From assembly GCA_008477525.1 (NCBI GenBank), contig SPDT01000003.1, positions 3,038,001-3,102,000 of the forward strand: DNA of 64,000 nt, given 5' to 3'. Under the pieces are notes generated by a model. That model did not search any database, was not told the origin of the DNA, and was given only the letters and a program-made list of their open reading frames with translations. The translations under genes were made by a program, and so were the position numbers. Positions 42,501 through 52,076 of this stretch are shown here, in pieces (within the stretch, counting starts at the first letter, position 1; each line of letters starts with the position of its first letter). Source of the stretch: Hypomyces perniciosus. Lineage: Eukaryota > Ascomycota > Sordariomycetes > Hypocreales > Hypocreaceae.

Positions 42501-44644
42501 AAATGATGCCCCTTGAATCTGAATCATGGAATCGCCAGGTGACAGTTCCGAAAACTTTTGCTTTGTTGTGATTCGTTGAAGTTCGTAGCCATTATGGCCG
42601 TGTCCAGAGCCTTGCGATGATGATCCTTCAGCCCGGTGTTCATCCATAATTAAACGTTGCTCAGCTCGTTCAGCCAAGAGAAGAAAGCTTTGTATCCGAC
42701 TGACGCAGCCCAATATGCTCGTAAACATCGGGTATGCCAGCAGCAAAGCAGCCAAGGGGTGGGAGACGAGGGTGATAATCGACAAGGTTGTAAATGCCTG
42801 TGTAGCAGTTATACTTCCTCCAACCTGAGTCCAAAATAGACCTCCCGCAATGATGAGAACAGGCGTTATCGCGTTGGAGAATGTTGCTGTGGGTGTGTCA
42901 GAAGTATAACCATTCATGGGATGCTAAATACCAGTCTTACCTATCGTGTGCGTTGTGACATTTAACGTCCTAAACTTTTTGGAGAATTCCATTTCAACAA
43001 CACGGAGGCCTTGAATGTGGTCAAACACTGAGGGACCTAGCCCCATCATTTTAATACCCTTGAGTTGGGCAAGCACCTCAGAGGTTGTAGATACCCGTTT
43101 CTGGATTTTCTCGTTCCAAGCCATCCGAGCCGGTCCCATCCTCTGCGCGATGTAAAATGAAGCAACGGAAGTTACTATCAAAATAATCGTTAATAGAGTG
43201 TACAAAGCATTGCTGGCGGAGATCGAAACTCACCTAAACCGGGTATAGCAACTAAAAACGATGCGCCGCTAACGATTCTCGCCAGTAGGTAGATGCCGAC
43301 CCCGAGCTCGATTATATTCGCCCAGACATCGTGGAAGTGCTCAATTCCCATCGCTATGCCGTCAATATCGGTACTCATAAGAGTAACGGCAGCAGAGGCT
43401 GCAGCTGCGCCACCCTCCAGGCTTAGAGCCTTTTTAAATATGATAGCGACAAGAGCTCCTCGCAGCATGGTTATAAACTGGAACACCAGGTGCGTGTAGT
43501 ATGCCTTTGAAAGCTAGAGAGATATCGGAACTCCGGTCGGTGCCACACATAGACGTGCGTTGCCACTTACCGCTATGCCTAAGTAGACCAGGGCCGTAGC
43601 CCCAATGAGACCACCTATGACATTTCCGGGGAGACTTGTATCGCCAACAGCATCAACGATCCTAGGGAATAGGAACGGCTGGGCAAACGAAAATCCAGTA
43701 AAGCATAGCCTAGGGAGAATCACCACTAGTATCTGGCGAGCGAAGGCAAGAAATATCGCCTTCAGGAGGCAATAAGTTGAAGTTTTATCAACTTTTAGCA
43801 ATTTCAGTATTCAATACCGCGCAGTTGATAGATATAGGACTTACTGGGTCCCCAAGCATCCTCCAGGATGGAGAGCAGATTTTCGGAATCGAACTTCGAG
43901 CCAATATCTTCAAGGTTGCCCACCGTCAGAAGAGAACGGTATCCTGCCAGAAGAGTCGAATTCAACCACCAAAAGACGGAACGGTTCCAGAATCCACTTA
44001 TTTCTTCCTGACTGATAGTGGAAGTTATGGTGTTTCCATAGAATAAGGAACGCTTAGGTACTTCTTCTAGGAACAAGATAACAAGCTTCAGGGACAGAAT
44101 TACTACCGTGAATGACCCATTGATATGCAATCCAGGTCTGATAAATAGGGAGCGGGCCTTCGCGATATCGAATAGGAGGGTAGAGGATAGGTAGATGCTG
44201 AGAAGGGTCGAAGGTCGGAGAGAATAGCGGTGTTTGGCGAGGAGCAGAACACCGATGCAGAGCGAGCTAATGCAGGAGAATACGGCGGCGGCAATGGAGG
44301 TCTTGGTTCGAGCGACCATCGGCTGGCTCCAGAAGACTAGGTTTGCAATCTGAAACGCTAGGAGAACCGTGGCCACGGCCTATCCAATTTCGCCTTGTGT
44401 TAGAGACAGCTGCTACTTGGACTTCGATGGGGTCTTCAGTTTTATGACTAACAAGCTTTATCCATAGAAGAATACCTGGCTTCGCATAAAGTGGCTTGCG
44501 CAAGAGGCGATAGATGTATAAAGGCGAGATGGAAAGCAATAAAGCAGAGGGCAGTATGGTCAGGATGGCCTCTTCGAAGAGGAGGGTGAAGTCGAATTCA
44601 TCCCTCAGCTGAGGGCCCAGCGAGTTGTCATTGGTCTCATTCAT
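39555..44644 (-). CDS. ABC-C (MRP-type) full transporter, about 14 exons
   Basis: Exons (minus): 44,644-44,453, 44,379-43,845, 43,791-43,571, 43,513-43,234, 43,174-42,942, 42,886-42,123, 42,065-41,903, 41,848-41,359, 41,310-41,239, 41,187-41,137, 41,082-~41,020, ~40,981-40,345, 40,292-40,200 and 40,137-39,555. The N-terminal five-helix TMD0 is typical of ABC-C. NBD1 has Walker A G-P-V-G-S-G-K-S-T, signature L-S-G-G-Q-R-Q-R and Walker B L-L-D-D-V-F-S-A-L-D. The second membrane domain has D-T-G-T-I-L-N-R-F-S-Q-D-M. NBD2 has Walker A assembled across an intron (G-R-T-G-S-G-K-S-S), L-S-H-G-Q-R-Q (His in place of the usual Gly) and Walker B I-I-L-M-D-E-A-T-S-S-V-D. It would export organic anions or metabolites. 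One junction (40,981-41,020) is unresolved: both intron choices form TGA across the join and reading through meets TAG, so the gene may carry a nonsense lesion. Confidence 0.85.
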
Positions 44645-45621
44645 GGCTGGCTACTAGTTGCTATTCTGGGCGCTGTTTTTCGCACTGTTCTTCGAGCTGA
44701 TATGGGTGCTGATATGTGCGCTGTCTCCTTCTGCTGCATATATGTAGCTTCAATCGACTTGAGGAAAAGTGGAAGAAGACGAACGCTTGCGTCGTCGAGA
44801 GGGGAATCCAAGGTGATAAACGTGCCAAGCCAACAGGTTGAACAGGTCCCCTACAGTGGAGTTCCCCCAACAACAGTCACGGATAATAATGGCGCCTTTT
44901 CTTGGCAATCTTTGCACAGAATATCTCCGGTTGGTTGGAGAAATGTCCGCAGCTCAGGGCAGCCAAGAGTACTCCTCAGACTCCATTTGGTCGTGATAGA
45001 CGCTCAGATTGAAGCAGCCCCTAGCTGTAGCAAGGTACAATGTAATGCTGAAATATTGAAGGGGGGGGCTGCTGGCTTCTACCTGAGTCATGCCATGATA
45101 AAGCCTACAACCGAAATAAATCCACTATATGCCTACAATTCTCACAAACGTTTACCTGGCGATTGCCTCGTTTTAGGGGCGCGTTATAATACGTACTCTT
45201 CTTGCTCCTGGCGGCCGGCCTAGGTTAAAAAGCTTGACCCAATTATAAATAAAAAAACAAAAAAACAACCCTTATTCAGTACTTCGTGCTCTTGAGTCTT
45301 GATTCTATACTTCGTATATCCTAGTCGATTTGAGTGCGCACAAGAAAACACGTGTAATTAAGCTGCGATGGCTGCGCCACTGGCTTTGCCTCGGTTGGCT
45401 ATGATTTGTTGGTTGGCAGCCCCTTGTGCATCTAGCCGTAGGCTGCCTCTTTGCTCGTTAGCGAGGCGCACTTAGAGCCAGTCTTAGTGAAATGACGAGG
45501 CAGTTTCATTGTGTGCCTCACAAAGATGAAGTGAAATAAATACCTGAAGCCATTCCTCTGCTCGACACCATGGCGCCGCAGATGGCATATTCGTTGATCC
45601 TATCGACCAAAGAGAGACAGC
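44645..45621. other. Intergenic region between ABC transporter and ankyrin gene
   Basis: Divergent: the ABC gene reads left and the ankyrin gene right. A plus-strand open frame at 44,702-45,223 has no recognisable domain and atypical composition for a gene. I treat the region as promoter sequence. Confidence 0.5.
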
Positions 45622-46824
45622 ATGGAGAAGATAAACCTGACTAAAGACGGCGACAAGCAGCTTCAGGTAACATCCGAAAATGAACACAATATCCTCACGT
45701 CTTTTTACCACTCCATCGCCAACAGACGCCCTGATATCGTCTCTGATCTCATCACGCGTGAGCTCATATCCCCCGACACACCAAATCTTCGAGGCGAAAC
45801 TCCTCTCTTAGCAGCCGTGCGCGCCAACGATCCAAACATCATACGCGCCCTTATCTCTCTCGGCGCAAATGTTGACGGCTACGGACAAGTACATCCCCTT
45901 GACCGGCTACCAACTATACAGCGCACGCCTCTGCAATTTGCCGCTGCAGAGGGCAAACTCAGTCTCGTCAAGATCCTCCGCGAGCTAGGTGCAGACGATT
46001 CCCTCGTTGCCCCGGACGGGGCCATCGCTCTCCGTCTAGCTGCTGAGAACGGCCATCGGGAGATCGTTGAGTGCCTTCCTGCTCGTCGTGCTGGGGCTTG
46101 GAAGAGATGGAAGGCGACACATGCGAAGGAGATGCGCCGCATTCGCCGCATCTTGGCGACGTTTGGCTCAATTATTAAATTCTTCGCCTGGCGTATTCCG
46201 AGGTTCTTCTGCTGGACTCTCCCTAAGGAGACCTGGGAACGTCGCCATCGTGTTGGCGGTTGGTGTCGACGACAAATCAAGGAGTTTCCTAGACGCACGA
46301 AGGAGGTAGCGAAACTTACACTTCGTGGCATAAAAAAAGTGCCCAAAATCATCAAAAAGGTACCAAGGAAAGTATGGGAAGCCATCAACCGTTTGCCACG
46401 CGCTGTATGGATTATCTTACGGTGGATCGGCAACGGGGCGAGGAGAATCGGTGGCGCGGTCGCGGAAGCCGTAAAGCGGATCTTATCATTCCTGCATACG
46501 GCCTTCACAGCCATTGTGGATGTCTTCCAAGCTATCACCTTACAAGATATCGTCAATGCGTTCCATAATGTCCTTCGGGCGGTATTTATTGCGTTTCCAA
46601 AGGCGACTTGGTGGTTCATTGCAAACTTTAGCAACAGCACCTTCGAAGCGATGAAGGCAGCGTTTGGTATGTTTGGACAGATTCTCTGGTGGCTTGGCGA
46701 TTTTCTGTTTAAGCTGGTTCTGTTCCTCCCTGTTAAATTTTGGGAGATTTTGGCAGCGTGTGGAAGGTCAACTGTCAAAGGCGTGGATGAAGTCTTGGTT
46801 TGGATCAATCCGAAGAGGATGTAG
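45622..46824 (+). CDS. Ankyrin-repeat protein with long cationic, Trp/Pro-rich amphipathic tail
   Basis: An intronless 400-codon frame starts at ATG 45,622. Residues ~25-150 form three to four ankyrin repeats (G-E-T-P-L-L-A-A-V-R-A-N-D, R-T-P-L-Q-F-A-A-A-E-G, L-R-L-A-A-E-N-G-H-R-E-I-V). From ~155 onward the sequence changes: rich in Lys/Arg and Trp, with a loose recurring Pro-Lys/Arg-x-x-Trp pattern (L-P-K-E-T-W, V-P-R-K-V-W, L-P-R-A-V-W, F-P-K-A-T-W, L-P-V-K-F-W), predicted amphipathic or membrane-associated helices. The tail resembles no family I can name. Ankyrin domains bind partner proteins; a tail like this could bind or perturb membranes, which is inference. No frameshift or RIP-like damage seen. 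Confidence 0.8.
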   Translation: MEKINLTKDGDKQLQVTSENEHNILTSFYHSIANRRPDIVSDLITRELISPDTPNLRGETPLLAAVRANDPNIIRALISLGANVDGYGQVHPLDRLPTIQRTPLQFAAAEGKLSLVKILRELGADDSLVAPDGAIALRLAAENGHREIVECLPARRAGAWKRWKATHAKEMRRIRRILATFGSIIKFFAWRIPRFFCWTLPKETWERRHRVGGWCRRQIKEFPRRTKEVAKLTLRGIKKVPKIIKKVPRKVWEAINRLPRAVWIILRWIGNGARRIGGAVAEAVKRILSFLHTAFTAIVDVFQAITLQDIVNAFHNVLRAVFIAFPKATWWFIANFSNSTFEAMKAAFGMFGQILWWLGDFLFKLVLFLPVKFWEILAACGRSTVKGVDEVLVWINPKRM

Positions 46825-47444
46825 AAAGGAGTTTTGGCCATAGGGGCACTTATATGGCCTGGTTATGGGCTCAGCTTCATGTTTACCCCTGGCCCTGGGT
46901 ATAGCGCTAATGCTTGATTAGACAGTTGTTTTGTCCTATTAGCCAGTCCCACTTCAACCCAGCTCCTCCGAGAGATGAATTATGGCGAGTGGGGGACAGA
47001 AAAAGTGAAACCGCAAAACACATGGATCCTCCGAAAGGTAACTCGTGGAATGTTAACGCTTCTGCGATTTAAGCATATGGAAGTGGCTATATTGGAGTTT
47101 GTAATAAGAGCTATCCGGTATACCTAGCCATACGAATGTGAGTGAGTTGCGGCAAGTTGGCAAGGTGTATGTTTTGCGGCCCCATGTTCATTATCACGCG
47201 CCTGCATGATGCTGGAAGAGTTGCCACTCATGATTACTCAATTCCGAGTGGGAAAAAAGTTCCCAACTACGAATATTGTACATACGGAACAGGTATCCCA
47301 GATGCAGGCCCACAGGTCATTACGTTTTACAAAACCCATTTACTATATAACCCGACTACTTCAACACCCATCTTGTCAAAATATGTCGAAAGCCATCACA
47401 GAATTGATACACATCCACGTAAGAAATCCTATACTCGTAACACC
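46825..47444. other. Promoter region of the O-methyltransferase gene
   Basis: Non-coding sequence between the ankyrin and methyltransferase genes, both plus strand. The methyltransferase frame stays open upstream of its ATG to 47,142 but the composition there is not family-like. No other feature seen. Confidence 0.5.
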
Positions 47445-48313
47445 ATGAAGGAAGACTCGCCAATTCTGTATCCAAACCAATCCGTCGGAGAGCGGATAAG
47501 TGCCTACGCGAAAGCACACACCACTGGTGTCCCCAAGCACATCATTGAATACCATGAATACGTTCGTGGGATAATGCCCGAGACGGCAAACTACATGATC
47601 TCCATCTCCCAGGCGCAGGCCATGCTGTTCCCGGCGAAGACACTTGGGGCCAAGAGGAGTGAGTACCCTTTCGAAGAGATCGATGCATGAATCGAATGAG
47701 CTAACAAATAGATCCAGTCTTGGAAGTTGGCGTCTATGTTGGTCTCTCAAGCTTGATGTGGAGCCACGCTGTTGGACCTGATGGTCAGGTCACTGGCCTG
47801 GAGTTCAATCCCTCTTTCGCCAAGCTGGCTGAGGACGCCTTTGAGAAGCATGGCGTGAAAAACGTGGAGGTACTGACCGGTGATGCTCTCGCGACGTATG
47901 TGGTTGAATCCCTTTCGTGAAAATGACTCTTTCCTAATAGTTTCGCCAGTCGTCCGACTCTTAGCCCTGCCGAGCCGTATGACATGATCTTCATCGATGC
48001 GCAGAAGTCTGGCTATCCGGAGTATCTCAGCACAATTCTCAGGTCATCCCAACCCGGATCCCAGAGCCGCCTACTCCGACCGGGCGGCCTAATAGTCGCT
48101 GACAACATCTTGAGATGCGGCCTCGTGGCGGATGACAGCGAGGATAACCCGTGGCGCCAATTCGATTTTGGACCTCAACGTCGTGAGTATTGGAAGTCTG
48201 AGGACATAAAGGCTCTGAGGAGGTGTAATGAGATTATTAATGAGTCAGGCCGACTGGAGAATTGGCTTTGCGCGTTGTGGGATGGCGTCAACATTGCTCG
48301 ACTTCTAGATTAG
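47445..48313 (+). CDS. SAM-dependent O-methyltransferase, caffeoyl-CoA OMT-like
   Basis: Exons 47,445-47,658, 47,712-47,895 and 47,950-48,313 give 254 codons (253 aa). The third exon could start at 47,941 instead, adding three residues, because two in-frame acceptors (TAG and CAG) lie 9 nt apart. Motif I is V-L-E-V-G-V-Y-V-G-L-S-S-L, formed just after the first splice. The post-I acidic residue lies in T-G-L-E-F, and motif IV is Y-D-M-I-F-I-D-A-Q-K. L-L-R-P-G-G-L-I-V-A-D-N follows, all as in Methyltransf_3 proteins. These enzymes methylate catechol-type or other hydroxyls using a divalent metal. Length is normal (about 230-260 aa). It could act on a small aromatic or a cluster product; the substrate cannot be read from sequence. 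Confidence 0.9.
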
Positions 48314-48806
48314 GGTTGCTTCATCTGGCTGATGCATAGGATAGTTATTTCATAAAGACTCTGAATGGAGAGTGGCATTCTCCTTCCATCCTTCAAAAAT
48401 TTGAAGTTTCTTCGAAATATTAACGCATATTTCAAGACTCAGTTCCTGATCAAATAATCGAAAGTGACAGAAAATACGTATTAATGCCTGCATCGTTGAA
48501 CTTAGGATGGTACAGTCACGAACGCCACTTCTACGGTCCATGTCCTGGACTAATATGACTGGGTTCGGTTATCTTTAAAGACTTCGAAGTGACCTCTGGT
48601 AGCATGACTCCTGTGCTAACAAGTAAAGTAACAAGCAGTTCTATGTGGAGGCGCAATTATCCACATCGTATATACGAACACAAGAGTGGAAGGCTTTTGG
48701 CAGGGATAAGGAACATCTAGGCTCTATCGAAACATCAATTAAAAGGTACGTCGAATGATTGCGGACGGTGTCTAGATTTGAAATGCCAAGATGCTAGCGA
48801 ATTGCC
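48314..48806. other. Convergent 3' region
   Basis: Lies between the 3' ends of the methyltransferase gene (plus) and the zinc-finger gene (minus). No gene seen. Confidence 0.5.
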
Positions 48807-51525
48807 TCACCTCTTTATCCCACCTTTTAACTCACTCAGCGGCGGATCTCGCACCGAGAGTTCAGAATCAGCAGGGAATTTCAGCTCGAGAGTAGAATAG
48901 TAGTACTCCAGCACTGCAGGATAGTGTTGGACAACGGCCTGCCATCTTTCATTGATCTCGTCCTGCAAAGGCTGTCCGTCTTGGTCCTGTTGTCCATCTT
49001 GGTGCTCCTGCTCTTCGACTTTGGAAACCTCATCTGTATCTTCTTCGTCTTTTCCCTGTTCTTGTGGACTTTCAGATCCCAGTGGCTGCTCCCAATATCC
49101 ATTGAATTCTTTTAGTATTAATCCCTGTGACTTCTCTCGTACCCAATTTCTTATGTTGTTGTATATCGGCATCATCACTTTATCCTCGGCTTGGCGCATA
49201 AACATCTCTAGAGCGCGGGCCTCACAACCGCAGGCAGTGGTAGCTAGGGAGTTGCATATAGCACAGTCCGGCTGTATCCTTATCACGGTTTCTCGAGGCC
49301 GCTGTTCGTGTTTCCCCCATTGTAGAAATGTCTGTAGGATTGGATCATCCTTAGGGTTCGCAGGCGATATCTGAGCGGTAAAGGCGAATCCCCATTCAAA
49401 AAGTCGTTGATCAACATCACGACTCCCATCAAATAGACTTTCTTCCACAAATTCAGCGGATGGATCATAAGAATCGAGTGGTCCTTCTAGAAGCCTAGGT
49501 GGAGGAAACTTGAACGGGTACGGAAATGCGGGCAAAGATGGATTGACCGTCAGGGATGAAAACCTCAGACCATCGGGGAACTTCGAAATATAGTTTCGAA
49601 ACCCTCCCCAAGCTTGATACTTTGATGAACCATCACTTTGTTGGATATGTGGTGGCCTATTGCCGAAGTCCTCAAATGTTAGATCGGTATGCCTCTCTGG
49701 GTCGTGTTTGATGGTGCTCCTGCTCTGCGGCCTTGACGCAGCTAGGCTGCCCTTTTGGCTGTCTGGATCGTCTTCCTCCTCCGTGTCTTCTTGGTAACCA
49801 GGTAGAGATTTGAGGGCCAGAAAGCGCAAGTGTCCCACAACATGGTCTTCCATTTTACCATCGACCTCCTCAACCCCACAGAGTGGACAAGACTTGAACA
49901 TGGGACCAGCCATACGGGCATTCCTGTTGGCTAAGACCTCAAGTTGAACATCTGTGAATTTTCCTGAGTGGCTGGCCTTCATGTGACTGAGATATTCACT
50001 TTTCGCGGAACCCATGAACTCGCTGTGCGACTTGGATATACAGCGCCATCGTAGGAAATGCATGCGCATGTGTTTGAGCCATGTGTCGCTATGACTGTAT
50101 AACTCCTCGGGCGAGTTGCAGTCCTCAAACAAGCAGACGTATGGATCGAGATCATTCTTGACGTGCAACCTATAGCGGTTGGTTAGTACTTTACTTAGAA
50201 GACAAGTTGATGCAGATCAACTTGGGATATTGCCATTAAAATCGAAATTCGAGTTAATGCGACGTACTTCCATTTCTTCTCGACCACAACATCCTGGACC
50301 GGCAGAGCGGAAAAACAAAAAGGACAATTGACTTCCCCTATTGCTCCGAGGCACTCACTCCAATCCTTGTCCAGTACCTCCTTGAGTTTCGACTTAAATT
50401 TCGCTTTGATTAAAATCAGGACAAGACGCTGCGGTCCATCGCTCTCGTCAAACCCCCTAAGATATTCCAGATAAACAGTGTGCTCCTCTTCTCGTTGCTT
50501 CTTTAGCTCATTATACTTCCGCATGAGACTGCCACAAGGAGCAGGAGGGAAGGGCAGCTGCTCCCCATAGTTGCTTAACGCAACGCTCTTTGATACCGAA
50601 ACCACGGACGGGCTTGAGGCCTTTTGAAAATTCTCGGGGCAGAATGTTGTCGCTGTCTGTGCCACCGATTGCACATGGCTTCGAGGGGCCATTGTAGTCG
50701 CTTGACATTCTTGGGATTGATCCTTGGCGATGGTTGCATGGCGAACCTTGGGCCGTGTTATGGAAGGCTGGGATGGCACGTCCTCAAGCTTGATGTAGGT
50801 CTTGCCATAGCGAGACCTCCGATATAGGATCCTCTTGCGACGTAGCAACATAGTGCTTGCGAGACGTTGCCGGATGCTATCACTGACCTCAGAAAATCGA
50901 TCTCGGATGTAGTTGGAAAACAGCTCTTGCAAGAACGGCTCTACATCAGTTCCGTCCTCATCTCGGATACGAAATACTTTCGCTGCTGTGGAATTTTGCG
51001 TCTCTCTGCTTGCTCTGCGAATGGTATTCGAGAATCTGTGGAGTAGACTAATCTCGTTCGCAATTCCTCGGACAGATTGGTCAAATGTCTCATCGACGGC
51101 TGCCAACAAGCCATCAGATGTCACTGGACTAAGACATTGGAGAATATTGGAGCCTGAACAATCGCAGTCAGTGGGATTGGATCTGCAGCTTTTGTGAAAA
51201 TCCGGTAGTAGGATCCTCGAGCAGACATGCACCCACAATTTTGAACACGGTAGTCCAACGCTTCTAAGAGACCTATGACAGTATCCTGAACATCAGGTGC
51301 CTCTCGCAGGCGATGATCTAGGGATCCTCGGCCCGGGGTAAAGATACCTATGTTGGCTGTCCAGAGGGAGAATCTCGCAAGCTGATCCTCAATTAATGAC
51401 AGTTCTCGAGCGTGAACAGACGCTGCCTTGGAGAGGCACTGCTGAAAAGATTCAAGACATAGGGAAGCACACTCGACGACGCTTTGTGTGGGTGTTTGCT
51501 GCTCTAGAGTAGCCTTGGCCGCCAT
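48807..51525 (-). CDS. C2H2-type zinc-finger domain protein, 858 aa, three exons
   Basis: Exons 51,525-51,233, 51,188-50,268 and 50,169-48,807 sum to exactly 859 codons. The ATG at 51,525 is the first Met in frame. The N-terminal part (S-L-I-E-D-Q-L-A-R-F-S-L-W-T-A-N-I-G, R-G-S-L-D-H-R-L-R) is a conserved helical region of large fungal proteins of this type. A C-P-F-C-F-type motif precedes the second intron, then Y-V-C-L-F-E-D-C...L-K-H-M-R-M-H, a variant finger, and C-P-L-C-G-V-E-E...H-V-V-G-H-L. The C-terminal third is acidic and Gln-rich with low complexity. Function is not established; such proteins often sit next to NLR-like or protease genes in fungi. It is divergent from the S8 gene across a ~550-bp shared promoter. 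Confidence 0.8.
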
Positions 51526-52076
51526 CTCGTTGATGATGGAGGCCAGTTGGAGACCTGTAATTGATTTTCGTGTGGATTCTGAGGCTTGGTGGTGCTCCAA
51601 GTCTATCGTTGAGACCGTACTGAACTCAGATTAATAGAAATAGTGAGCCCCCCCGCTAGCTGTCCACGATGGTCACCGTGCTTTAAGTTTGGGAGGTCAG
51701 AAAATTACGGGTGAGGATGCAAAGGCTGTGGCTCTTTGAGGTTGAACACAACGTTCCCTGAAAGCGATGCGGGGAAAAATGCATGTCTCCTCGATGTTGC
51801 TGAGCTGAGCCTGCTGTGTTGGAAAGTCACTCAGCCTTGCCTTGGCTGCATGATTATTACCCTGATATGTAGCCAAGGCAGCATTCTACCAACAGAATCT
51901 CGTGGTTTGGGACTTCGGACGTGAACACTTGTGACGCGATGATTGGTACCTTTTACGATGGATGCCCAACATCCACATTTTGCCCAACTTTTGGGTCGCT
52001 CGTAGTTATTGAATCCTGCTTCTTTACTTTAGGATACTGCCATCGGTCTGATCCAACGGTTCAACACAGTCGATTA
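51526..52076. promoter_or_regulatory. Shared divergent promoter of the zinc-finger and S8 genes
   Basis: It lies between the minus-strand ATG at 51,525 and the plus-strand start at about 52,077. The plus frame is open further up, with an ATG at 51,939, but that stretch does not resemble coding sequence of the family. Co-regulation of the pair is inferred from the arrangement alone. Confidence 0.45.

Noticed and set aside
44702..45223. A 173-codon plus-strand open frame upstream of the ABC gene
   Set aside because: No recognisable domain, no splice context, and it lies in the shared promoter region of two divergent genes.
45879..46841. A 320-codon open frame on the minus strand opposite the ankyrin gene
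   Set aside because: Its plus-strand partner has ankyrin repeats and a proper ATG. The minus frame is Arg/Ser-rich with no domain, a typical shadow of a GC-biased gene.
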